From Ulvibacter algarum (lineage in GTDB: Bacteria > Bacteroidota > Bacteroidia > Flavobacteriales > Flavobacteriaceae), in the NCBI GenBank assembly GCA_947488905.1, contig CANLBJ010000003.1, positions 362,887 to 426,886 on the forward strand: a stretch of DNA of 64,000 nucleotides, in the 5' to 3' direction. Within the stretch, counting starts at the first letter, position 1, and every line of letters begins with the position of its first letter. Below the pieces are notes generated by a model that was given only the letters and a program-made list of their open reading frames with translations, made no database searches and was not told the origin of the DNA. Shown here piece after piece: positions 43,939 through 51,454 of the stretch. The translations under genes and the position numbers were made by a program.

Positions 43939-43961
43939 TTAGCTATTTTTACAATAGCTAA
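43939..43961. promoter_or_regulatory. Palindrome in the divergent promoter region
   Basis: TTAGCTATT and AATAGCTAA are perfect nine-base arms around TTTAC. It covers a weak -7-like TATTTTTA (43944-43951) for the plus-strand gene and lies 26 bases from the start of the minus-strand aminotransferase. It might be an operator for both. Confidence 0.45.
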
Positions 43962-43973
43962 AGATAACTAACT

Positions 43974-44453
43974 ATGTTTTCAAAAAAGAAAAATACAGAA
44001 AAATTAGATTCAGAATCTAGAGAACAATATGAATATGCACGCAAACGCATTGCTCAAAAAAAAGGGTTGATGCGCCATTTTGTTTTTTTTCTAGCAGGTT
44101 CTATTTTATTCATTGTACTTGATGCTATTTTAAAAATGGGTCACGAGGTTTTAATGCCAGGCTGGTTTGTTTGGGCAATTATTATCTGGGCTTTCTTTTT
44201 AATCATTCACATATTTAATGTTTTTATCACTAATAAATTTATGGGTAAAGAATGGGAAGACAGACAGCTTGAAAAATTAAAAGCACAACAAGAAGTACGT
44301 GTTGCAGAGTTAAAAAAACAAGCAATGCAAGAAGTAACTGTACGTGAAAATAAAATTGCCAAAGAACAAGAGGCTTTAAAAGATATGACAAGGGATGCTG
44401 TTATTCCTATTTCCGAAGTAAAAAAAAACAACCCAAACCAACTACCAGAATAA
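43974..44453 (+). CDS. 2TM domain protein
   Basis: A 159-residue protein of the 2TM family (pfam13239-type). It has a basic start (EQYEYARKRIAQKKGLMRH), two membrane helices (VFFLAGSILFIVLDAIL and WFVWAIIIWAFFLIIHIFNVFI), the GKEWEDRQLEKL segment, and a long charged, coiled-coil-like C-terminal tail. Such domains occur alone or fused to LytTR regulators. The role is unknown. It ends two bases before folA, so the two are very likely one transcription unit. Confidence 0.85.
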   Translation: MFSKKKNTEKLDSESREQYEYARKRIAQKKGLMRHFVFFLAGSILFIVLDAILKMGHEVLMPGWFVWAIIIWAFFLIIHIFNVFITNKFMGKEWEDRQLEKLKAQQEVRVAELKKQAMQEVTVRENKIAKEQEALKDMTRDAVIPISEVKKNNPNQLPE

Positions 44454-44455
44454 AG

Positions 44456-44959
44456 ATGATCACAATGATTGCCGCCGCTGGCGAGAAAAACGAGCTTGGT
44501 AAAGACAATGATCTTGTTTGGCACTTACCAGATGATTTTAAGAGATTTAAAAAACTAACTACAGGACATCCTATAATTATGGGGCGTAAAACCTATGAGT
44601 CTTTCCCAAAGCCATTGCCTAATCGTTTACACATTATTATTACTCGCAATGCAGATTATGCGCCTTCTATACCAGAAGGAAGAGAAAAAGACGTGCTTGT
44701 AGTTACTTCTATGGATGCTGCATTATTAAAAGCGATGCATGATGAACAACCCTTTATTATTGGCGGTGGTGAGATTTACAATCTTGGTATGGAAGTCGCA
44801 GATAAAATAGAGCTAACACGTGTGCATAGCAACTTTGACGCAGACACATTTTTTCCTGAAATAGACAATTCTAAATGGGATAAAATTTCAGAAATACGTC
44901 ACGAAAAAGATGAGAAACACAATTTTGCCTTTACCTACGAGACTTGGGAGAGAAAATAG
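44456..44959 (+). CDS. folA: Dihydrofolate reductase
   Basis: A 167-residue DHFR of standard size. It starts MITMIAAAGEKNELGKDND, shows LVWHLPDDFKRFK, IIMGRKTYESFP, RLHIIITRN and FIIGGGEIYNLGM, which cover the NADPH and folate pockets, including the acidic residue in LPDDFK. It regenerates tetrahydrofolate from the dihydrofolate made by ThyA. It starts two bases after the 2TM gene. Confidence 0.97.
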   Translation: MITMIAAAGEKNELGKDNDLVWHLPDDFKRFKKLTTGHPIIMGRKTYESFPKPLPNRLHIIITRNADYAPSIPEGREKDVLVVTSMDAALLKAMHDEQPFIIGGGEIYNLGMEVADKIELTRVHSNFDADTFFPEIDNSKWDKISEIRHEKDEKHNFAFTYETWERK

Positions 44960-45061
44960 TGACCGTTTTTAGTGAAAAAAGTAACTAGGTCAAAATACAA
45001 TACACTCTCTTTCTTCTAACATCTTTAAGTGCAACGGTCTTTCTTCTTCTATATTTATGTT

Positions 45062-45069
45062 TATTTTTG
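45062..45069 (+). promoter_or_regulatory. -7 box of fabD
   Basis: TATTTTTG, a full match to TAnnTTTG, 21 bases before the fabD start. No clear -33 TTTG is seen at the usual distance. Confidence 0.5.
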
Positions 45070-45090
45070 AAATATTAAAAATCGACATAA

Positions 45091-45975
45091 ATGAAAGCAT
45101 ATATTTTTCCGGGACAAGGAGCCCAGTTTACAGGAATGGGACAAGACTTATACGAGGCATCTGCCAAGGCTAAAGACTTATTTCAAGCCGCAAATGAAAC
45201 TTTAGGTTTTGACATTACAAAAGTAATGTTTGAAGGTACAGCAGATGAGCTAAAAGAAACTAAAGTAACACAACCAGCTATATTCTTGCATTCTACAATT
45301 CTTGCAGAAGTGATGGGTGATGCCTTTAAACCAGATATGGTTGCAGGTCACTCTTTAGGTGAAATCTCTGCACTAGTTGCAAACAGAACTTTAGCTTTTA
45401 CAGACGGATTACAATTAGTATACAAAAGAGCGCTGGCCATGCAAAAAGCTTGCGAGGCAGCACCATCTACAATGGCTGCCGTATTAGGTCTTGAAGATAA
45501 AATTGTAGAAGATATTTGTGCAGCGCAAAGCGGTATTGTTGTCGCAGCAAACTACAACTGCCCAGGACAATTAGTAATTAGTGGTGAGATAAGCGCTGTA
45601 AATGAAGCTTGTGAGGCATTAAAAGAAGCTGGAGCAAGACGTGCATTATTATTGCCTGTAGGTGGGGCTTTTCATAGCCCAATGATGGAGCCTGCTCGCG
45701 AAGAACTTGCAGCTGCCATAGCCGCTACTACGTTTACTGCACCTGCTTGCCCTGTGTATCAAAACGTATCTACGTTTGCAGTAACTGACCCTGCAGAGAT
45801 TCAGAAAAACCTGATCTCTCAATTAACTGCTCCTGTAAAATGGACGCAGAGTATGCAAAATATGATTAAAGATGGTGCTACAGAATTTATAGAAGTTGGC
45901 CCAGGAAATGTATTACAAGGTTTAATGCGCAAGATTGATAGAAGCGTTGCAACAGCAAAGGCAGGGATTGAATAA
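45091..45975 (+). CDS. fabD: Malonyl-CoA:ACP transacylase
   Basis: A 294-residue FabD. It starts MKAYIFPGQGAQFTGMG (the GQGAQ motif) and has the catalytic serine S88 in VAGHSLGEISA; the His partner is in VGGAFHSPMMEPA. It moves malonyl from CoA to the acyl carrier protein for fatty acid elongation. It stands alone here, with a strong terminator right after it. Confidence 0.96.
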   Translation: MKAYIFPGQGAQFTGMGQDLYEASAKAKDLFQAANETLGFDITKVMFEGTADELKETKVTQPAIFLHSTILAEVMGDAFKPDMVAGHSLGEISALVANRTLAFTDGLQLVYKRALAMQKACEAAPSTMAAVLGLEDKIVEDICAAQSGIVVAANYNCPGQLVISGEISAVNEACEALKEAGARRALLLPVGGAFHSPMMEPAREELAAAIAATTFTAPACPVYQNVSTFAVTDPAEIQKNLISQLTAPVKWTQSMQNMIKDGATEFIEVGPGNVLQGLMRKIDRSVATAKAGIE

Positions 45976-45991
45976 TCGCAATAACAAAAAT

Positions 45992-46029
45992 AAAAAATCC
46001 CGATGCTCTTAAGAACATCGGGATTTTTG
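45992..46029. terminator. Bidirectional terminator after fabD
   Basis: ATCCCGATG (45997-46005) and CATCGGGAT (46016-46024) are perfect arms flanked by A5 before and T5 after, so it can work for fabD and for the convergent small gene. Confidence 0.92.
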
Positions 46030-46044
46030 TTTTAACTATTTTTA

Positions 46045-46236
46045 TTAAGCGGCAATGACACAGTCTTCACAGTCTTTCATTTTACCATAATAGGTTTCTC
46101 GGTATTTATGGATTGTCTTAACCGGAATATTCAAAAAATGCCTTCGAATGTACACCACTTTTGTTGTTAAGATTCCCATTTTTTTTGAAAACCGTTTTTC
46201 ATTTTTTGTTTTTCTTCTTACAGATATCAATTTCAT
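46045..46236 (-). CDS. Small conserved basic protein
   Basis: A 63-residue protein if started at MKLISVRRKTKNEKRFSKKM. The sequence is very basic, with an unbroken ILTTKVVYIRRHFLNIPVK segment, and ends YYGKMKDCEDCVIAA, with a CxxC pair. I recall closely similar short proteins in Flavobacteriia, but no function is known. An upstream start (46296) would add 20 residues without features. No Pfam family can be named. Confidence 0.65.
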   Translation of the reverse strand: MKLISVRRKTKNEKRFSKKMGILTTKVVYIRRHFLNIPVKTIHKYRETYYGKMKDCEDCVIAA

Positions 46237-46394
46237 AATAATCACTTCGTTTTTGTAATGAAATACAAAGTAACCATTTGATATACCCAATGCCAAAATA
46301 TGAGCGTTAAAGCTTGGTTAAACCTCACTTTAAGACGCAACTCGTTTTAATAACTATTATTAACGCAATTATTAACATATTATAATAACAGCAT

Positions 46395-46404
46395 ATTTCC
46401 GAAG
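46395..46404 (+). repeat. Intergenic copy of the iterated decamer
   Basis: ATTTCCGAAG, followed by TGAGAATG, 42 bases before the helicase start. Part of an 18-copy family. Confidence 0.5.
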
Positions 46405-46434
46405 TGAGAATGCGCAAGTCTATCAACAACAAAC

Positions 46435-46442
46435 TACCTTTG
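46435..46442 (+). promoter_or_regulatory. -7 box of the helicase gene
   Basis: TACCTTTG, a full match to TAnnTTTG, only four bases before the ATG. The message is predicted to be leaderless. Confidence 0.6.
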
Positions 46443-46446
46443 CAAA

Positions 46447-47757
46447 ATGGAAAGCAATTTTAAAAGTCAGGCCGAAATATTAAAAAAATTAGGCATCACG
46501 AAGTTAAACCCAATGCAGGAAGAAGCGAAGTTAGCTATCATGGCTAGCAAAGAAACGATCTTGCTCTCCCCAACGGGAACAGGTAAAACCGTGGCTTTTT
46601 TACTGCCGTTACTTAACGAGCTAGACATAGCAAACGAAGAGATACAAGCCATCATCATTGTCCCGTCTAGAGAATTAGCAATACAGATTGAGCAAGTGTT
46701 ACGCGAGATGGGTACTGGTTATAAAGTAAACTGTGTGTACGGAGGTCGCCCGGCTTCTAAAGACAGACTAGAACTTGTACACCGTCCAGCAGTTTTAATA
46801 GGTACGCCAGGAAGGATTGCAGATCATTTAAGGAGAGAAGAGTTCTTTACAGGCGCTATCAAGACATTAGTGCTCGATGAGTATGACAAGTCACTAGAAA
46901 TAGGATTTGAAGGCGAAATGAGTGAGATTATAGAAATGCTCCCTAATGTAGAAAAGAAGATAATGACTTCGGCGACAATAGGAGTGCGCATGCCTGCATT
47001 TTTAGGTCTTGAAAACCCAATAACTATAGATTATCTTGACGGAAACGAGACACAGTTAAAGATTAAACAAGTCATCTCACCTAGCAAAGACAAGCTAGAA
47101 ACTCTTGTCAAGTTAATGGCTTCTCTAGGGCATCAACACGGGATTATCTTTTGCAACTTTAAAGACACCATAAACCGCGTGAGTGATTATCTCACAGAAC
47201 ACAATATATCTCACGGTGCTTTTTACGGAGGACTTGAGCAAAAAGACAGAGAGCGTTCTTTAATAAAATTTAGAAACGGAACGCATAAAATATTACTCGC
47301 TACAGATCTTGCTGCACGAGGTATTGATGTACCAGAACTTGATTTTATTGTGCATTACCACCTACCTACTCGCGAAGAAGAGTTTACGCACCGTAACGGG
47401 CGTACTGCACGTATGAATAGTAACGGTACTGCATTTATTCTGAAATATGAAGGAGACAAACTCCCTCCATTTATGGATGATTATCCTATACAAAAAATAC
47501 TAAATGCCCCATTACCAAAACCTTCAGCTTGGTGTACGCTATTTATTTCTGGTGGCCGAAAAGACAAAATAAGCAAAGGAGACATCGCTGGATTATTGTT
47601 TAAACAAGGTAAAATGGATCGTGACAGTGTAGGTGCTATAGAGCTAAAAGTAGATTGTGCTTTTGTAGCTGTAAAAAAAGACACTCTAGACTTTTCGCTA
47701 CCATTAATTAATAATCAACGCTTGAAGAAAAAGAAGGTTAGGGTTTATGAGATATAA
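46447..47757 (+). CDS. DbpA-like DEAD-box RNA helicase with a DEYD motif
   Basis: A 436-residue helicase. Seen in order: Q motif region (GITKLNPMQEEA), motif I (SPTGTGKT), Ia (PSRELAIQ), Ib (TPGR), II as DEYD rather than DEAD, III (SAT), V (ATDLAARGID) and VI (HRNGRTARM). The C-terminal ~70 residues (FISGGRKDKISKGDIAGLLF) resemble the DbpA RNA-binding domain, which binds hairpin 92 of 23S rRNA, so a role in ribosome assembly is likely. The Ala-to-Tyr change in motif II is a conservative-looking variant of the group. Confidence 0.88.
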   Translation: MESNFKSQAEILKKLGITKLNPMQEEAKLAIMASKETILLSPTGTGKTVAFLLPLLNELDIANEEIQAIIIVPSRELAIQIEQVLREMGTGYKVNCVYGGRPASKDRLELVHRPAVLIGTPGRIADHLRREEFFTGAIKTLVLDEYDKSLEIGFEGEMSEIIEMLPNVEKKIMTSATIGVRMPAFLGLENPITIDYLDGNETQLKIKQVISPSKDKLETLVKLMASLGHQHGIIFCNFKDTINRVSDYLTEHNISHGAFYGGLEQKDRERSLIKFRNGTHKILLATDLAARGIDVPELDFIVHYHLPTREEEFTHRNGRTARMNSNGTAFILKYEGDKLPPFMDDYPIQKILNAPLPKPSAWCTLFISGGRKDKISKGDIAGLLFKQGKMDRDSVGAIELKVDCAFVAVKKDTLDFSLPLINNQRLKKKKVRVYEI

Positions 47758-47760
47758 GTA

Positions 47761-48048
47761 TTAAATAAGTTTTCCCATTAAGCCTTCTTCAGTTTTAACG
47801 TCTATAAACCCACTTTCCAATCCAGATTTAGGATCTAAGTTCTTGTGTTCAATAATGTCTGAGCCCAGATTAAATTCGCTTCTAATTTTATTTAGATCAA
47901 GTATTTTGTCAAAATAAATCCAATTGGACTTGTTTGCAGACCAAGCTTTACCATAAAAAGTGATTGGCACTTTATCCTTTATTAGTTTATTTGCCACTCT
48001 TTTTAACTCAGGCGAAAGGATTGAATTTACAATATTGGAGCTTTCCAT
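47761..48048 (-). CDS. Uncharacterised 95-residue protein
   Basis: No family recognised. The protein is small, with no signal peptide or membrane segment, and includes KLIKDKVPITFYGKAWSANKSNWIYFDKILDL. It lies three bases past the stop of the convergent helicase and 15 bases downstream of rlmF, so it may be translated from the rlmF message. The reading frame is long for chance and the composition is protein-like. Confidence 0.6.
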   Translation of the reverse strand: MESSNIVNSILSPELKRVANKLIKDKVPITFYGKAWSANKSNWIYFDKILDLNKIRSEFNLGSDIIEHKNLDPKSGLESGFIDVKTEEGLMGKLI

Positions 48049-48063
48049 CTTTATAAAAAAACT

Positions 48064-49035
48064 TTATTCTTCCTCGCCACTCTTAACATCCCATCGTTGC
48101 TTACGCCACTCGTTTTGATCTTCTTTTGTCAAGAAAGTCCAAGCGATAAGTCTTGAAGACTTATTACCCGTACCCATTGGGATTACTTTCATCTCAACAA
48201 CTTCGTGCTTTCTTAACACCTTTTGTATCGCACGCACATTAGACTGTTTTGACACTAATGTTGTAAACCAAAAACAGTTAAGCGCATAGCGCTCACTCTC
48301 ACGTATCATATTTATTATAAACGAAAGTTCGCCTCCTAGACACACTAATTCTTGATGTATACCAGAAAAATTGAGGTCTGGATTTTCTTGTTCTTCGCCT
48401 GTTAGATTTTTAATTTTACGTCGTGTTCCCGCTGCTGCATCTGCCTTACTTGCGTGAAAAGGTGGATTACAAATAGTAACATCAACAAGCTCATCTTTTG
48501 CTATCACTCCATAAAAAGCATCTTTAGAATTGGGTTGTAATTCTAATTCTACTTTATCGTGAAGTATTGGGTTTGCCTCTACATGCTTTTCTGCAATTGC
48601 TAAAGACTCTGGGTTAATATCTGACCCAATAAAATTCCAGCCATATTCTACAATCCCAATAGTTGGGTAAATACAGTTTGCTCCTACACCAATATCAAAA
48701 ACTGTTATTAAATCACCTTCAGGTATTCTCCCAAAGTTTGATCCTCCTAACAAGTCTGCAATATGATGTATATAATCTGCTCTACCTGGTATAGGTGGTG
48801 TTAGATACTCATCTGGAAACTCCCATGACGTAATACCATAGTAATGATTTAATAATGCCTGATTAAGTAGTTTTACAGCCCTAGGGTTTGAAAACTCCAC
48901 AGATTCATCACCGTGTTTATTAAGTTTTACATACTCTTTTAACTCTGGCGAAACCGCTATAAGCGCATCTAAATCGTAGCGTTCTCTATTCTTGTTGCGA
49001 GGGTGTAATCTTGACTTTAATTCTTTTTTGGGCAT
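48064..49035 (-). CDS. rlmF: RlmF, 23S rRNA (adenine-1618-N6)-methyltransferase
   Basis: A 323-residue methyltransferase. The N6-adenine methylase motif CNPPFHAS is clear near 190, with the SAM-binding FDIGVGANCIYPTIG segment before it, and the early RLHPRNKNRERYDL start that marks RlmF. It methylates A1618 of 23S rRNA. The neighbouring helicase also acts on 23S rRNA, although the genes converge. Confidence 0.9.
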   Translation of the reverse strand: MPKKELKSRLHPRNKNRERYDLDALIAVSPELKEYVKLNKHGDESVEFSNPRAVKLLNQALLNHYYGITSWEFPDEYLTPPIPGRADYIHHIADLLGGSNFGRIPEGDLITVFDIGVGANCIYPTIGIVEYGWNFIGSDINPESLAIAEKHVEANPILHDKVELELQPNSKDAFYGVIAKDELVDVTICNPPFHASKADAAAGTRRKIKNLTGEEQENPDLNFSGIHQELVCLGGELSFIINMIRESERYALNCFWFTTLVSKQSNVRAIQKVLRKHEVVEMKVIPMGTGNKSSRLIAWTFLTKEDQNEWRKQRWDVKSGEEE

Positions 49036-49059
49036 GCGTTGTTTTTAAACTTGTGACTA

Positions 49060-50079
49060 CTATATTCCTCTTACTTTCTTCTCCCATTTCCAAGCACTTT
49101 CTAGTGCATCTTCCATAGACTTTTCTGCTTTCCAGCCTAGCTCATTGTTGGCTTTGTTAGTATCTGCATATACAGAAACTACATCTCCTGGGCGGCGATC
49201 AACTATTTTATAGTTTAGTTTTTGATCTGTTACTTTCTCAAAGGCATGAACTACTTCTAGTACGCTGCTTCCTCTTCCGGTTCCTATATTAAAAACTTCG
49301 TAATTAGATTTGTTCTTTTTATCAAGTAATCTTTCTAATGCTACCACGTGGGCGTTAGCTAAATCTACAACGTGTATATAATCACGTATACAGCTACCGT
49401 CTTCTGTGTCATAATCATCTCCAAAAACTGAAAGCTGCTCTCTAATTCCTGCTGCTGTTTGTGTAATAAATGGCACTAGGTTTTGTGGAGCACCTTTAGG
49501 CAATTCGCCTATTTCTGCAGATTTATGAGCCCCTATTGGATTAAAATAACGAAGGGCAATGCTATTTAATGTTTCAGAAACACGACATACATCTACTAAT
49601 ATCTCTTCTGCAATTTGTTTTGTATTTCCGTAGGGAGAAGTAGCATTTTTCACAGGTGCTGCTTCTGTTATTGGTAACGAGTCTGGCTCACCGTAAACGG
49701 TACATGATGAGCTAAAAATAAAATTAGTAATCTTATGATTTTCACATTCTTGAAGCAAGTATACAAGTGTATTTAGATTATTCTCATAATACAACAATGG
49801 GTTTTCTAAGCTCTCTCCCACTGCTTTACTAGCAGCAAAATGAATGATTCCATCAAGGTCTTTTTGCTTTTCAAAAAATGAAATCACAGCTGGCTTATCT
49901 CTTAACTCAAGCTCTTGATATTGAGGTCTGGTTCCAGAAATAGATTCTATACGATCTAAGACATCTATAGAACTGTTAGAAAGATTATCTATAACAACCA
50001 CATCATAGCCGCTATTTTGCAATGCTACAACCGTATGTGACCCTATATAACCTAAGCCACCTGTTACAAGTATTTTCAT
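49060..50079 (-). CDS. galE: UDP-glucose 4-epimerase
   Basis: A 339-residue epimerase. It has the NAD loop GGLGYIGSHT at 7-16, the catalytic SSSCTVYGEP and YGNTK (the Tyr-X3-Lys pair) segments, and CIRDYIHVVDLANAHV. It interconverts UDP-glucose and UDP-galactose for surface polysaccharides. It lies 42 bp downstream of the DegT aminotransferase, and its leader contains a seven-unit TTA/ATT repeat that ends three bases before the ATG (50083-50104). Confidence 0.93.
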   Translation of the reverse strand: MKILVTGGLGYIGSHTVVALQNSGYDVVVIDNLSNSSIDVLDRIESISGTRPQYQELELRDKPAVISFFEKQKDLDGIIHFAASKAVGESLENPLLYYENNLNTLVYLLQECENHKITNFIFSSSCTVYGEPDSLPITEAAPVKNATSPYGNTKQIAEEILVDVCRVSETLNSIALRYFNPIGAHKSAEIGELPKGAPQNLVPFITQTAAGIREQLSVFGDDYDTEDGSCIRDYIHVVDLANAHVVALERLLDKKNKSNYEVFNIGTGRGSSVLEVVHAFEKVTDQKLNYKIVDRRPGDVVSVYADTNKANNELGWKAEKSMEDALESAWKWEKKVRGI

Positions 50080-50082
50080 AGA

Positions 50083-50104
50083 ATTATTATTATTATTATT
50101 ATTA
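50083..50104. repeat. ATT trinucleotide repeat upstream of galE
   Basis: Seven ATT units plus one A lie between the aminotransferase gene and galE. The tract ends three bases from the start codon, exactly where a ribosome binding site would be. Confidence 0.85.
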
Positions 50105-50121
50105 CGTTGTTGTAAATTTTA

Positions 50122-51285
50122 TTATTCCCCTACAAACTCAAGTACTTTTCCTGTAATAAAAGCAATTTGTTCATCATCAAGTTCTGTATGCATTGGTAAA
50201 GAGATACACTCTTTAACTAGCTGATTTGTCACTGTAAAATCTGCTTCATTGTATCGCTCATCTTTATAAGCTTTTTGAGCGTGTAACGGGATTGGGTAAT
50301 AGACACCACAAGGAATATCGTTTTCATTTAAAAACTTAACCAAACCATCTCTATCAGTATTTTTTACTACAAGTGTATATTGGTGAAACACGTGACAATC
50401 ACAAGTATCACAGATAGAGCTTCCCGCATCACAAAAGCCTGTAGGAGTAATAATATTTTTATTACCTGCTAATGCTGCGCTATACTTGCGTGCTGCATTT
50501 CTTCTTTTAGAATTATAAGTATCAAGTAAAGGTAATTTTGCTCTCAAAACTGCAGCCTGCATACTATCTAGTCTTGAGTTTACACCCACCACATCGTGAT
50601 GGTAACGCTCGTACATCCCGTGATTTACAATCCCTCTTATAGTGTGGGCAAGATCATCATCGTTTGTGAAAATGGCTCCACCATCTCCATAACATCCTAA
50701 ATTTTTAGAAGGAAAAAATGAAGTTGATCCTACGTGACCTATCGCTCCGGTTTTTGTTTTTTTACCGTCTTTAGATTTATAGTCTGCGCCTATTCCCTGT
50801 GCATTGTCTTCTATAACAAATAAGTTATGTTCTTTGGCAATTTCCATAACTGCATCCATATTTGCTGCAAGTCCAAATAAGTGAACAGGAACAATGGCTT
50901 TTGTTTTTGGAGTGATTGCCTTTTTTAAGGCATCAATATCTATATTAAAATTTACAGGATCTACATCAACTAATACTGGTGTTAATTGCAATAAAGCTAT
51001 CACCTCCACTGTTGCTGCAAACGTAAAATCTGCCGTGATCACTTCATCACCCGGTTTTAATCCCAGCCCCATCATTGCTATTTGCAATGCATCTGTACCA
51101 TTTGCACAAGGTATAACGTGTTTTACACCTAAATATGCTTCAAGTTCTGCCTGAAAAGCGTGAACTTCTGGCCCGTTTATAAAAGCCGTAGACTCAATGA
51201 CATCTAAAACTGCTGTATTTACTTGATCTTTTATTTGCTCGTACTGACCCTTAAGGTCAACCATTTGTATTTTTCTCATACTCAC
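50122..51285 (-). CDS. DegT/DnrJ/EryC1/StrS sugar aminotransferase
   Basis: A 387-residue PLP enzyme. The PLP lysine is K194 (TSFFPSKNLGCYGDGGA), with the FVIEDNAQG motif near 158 and an early PCANGTDALQIA segment. It transfers an amino group to a nucleotide-linked keto sugar, usually in O-antigen or capsule synthesis. A cysteine group (C285, C292, C295, C297) sits before the HVFHQYTLVV motif; I do not know this from the usual family. It probably forms an operon with galE. Confidence 0.92.
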   Translation of the reverse strand: MSMRKIQMVDLKGQYEQIKDQVNTAVLDVIESTAFINGPEVHAFQAELEAYLGVKHVIPCANGTDALQIAMMGLGLKPGDEVITADFTFAATVEVIALLQLTPVLVDVDPVNFNIDIDALKKAITPKTKAIVPVHLFGLAANMDAVMEIAKEHNLFVIEDNAQGIGADYKSKDGKKTKTGAIGHVGSTSFFPSKNLGCYGDGGAIFTNDDDLAHTIRGIVNHGMYERYHHDVVGVNSRLDSMQAAVLRAKLPLLDTYNSKRRNAARKYSAALAGNKNIITPTGFCDAGSSICDTCDCHVFHQYTLVVKNTDRDGLVKFLNENDIPCGVYYPIPLHAQKAYKDERYNEADFTVTNQLVKECISLPMHTELDDEQIAFITGKVLEFVGE

Positions 51286-51441
51286 TTTCCATTAAGATGG
51301 ACATTTTATTAATTAGTTGCTCGCGAAGTGCAACTCAAATTTTTTAACAATGTAAAAATACAAAATACTAAGACGAATGTGACTTGCTTTACAATGACTT
51401 ATTAAAATCATTTACACGCTCGATACTCAAACATCAATTTT

Positions 51442-51449
51442 GTATTTTA
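51442..51449 (+). promoter_or_regulatory. -7 box of waaA
   Basis: TATTTTAG, one base off TAnnTTTG, five bases before the preferred TTG start at 51455. Confidence 0.45.
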
Positions 51450-51454
51450 GCCAC

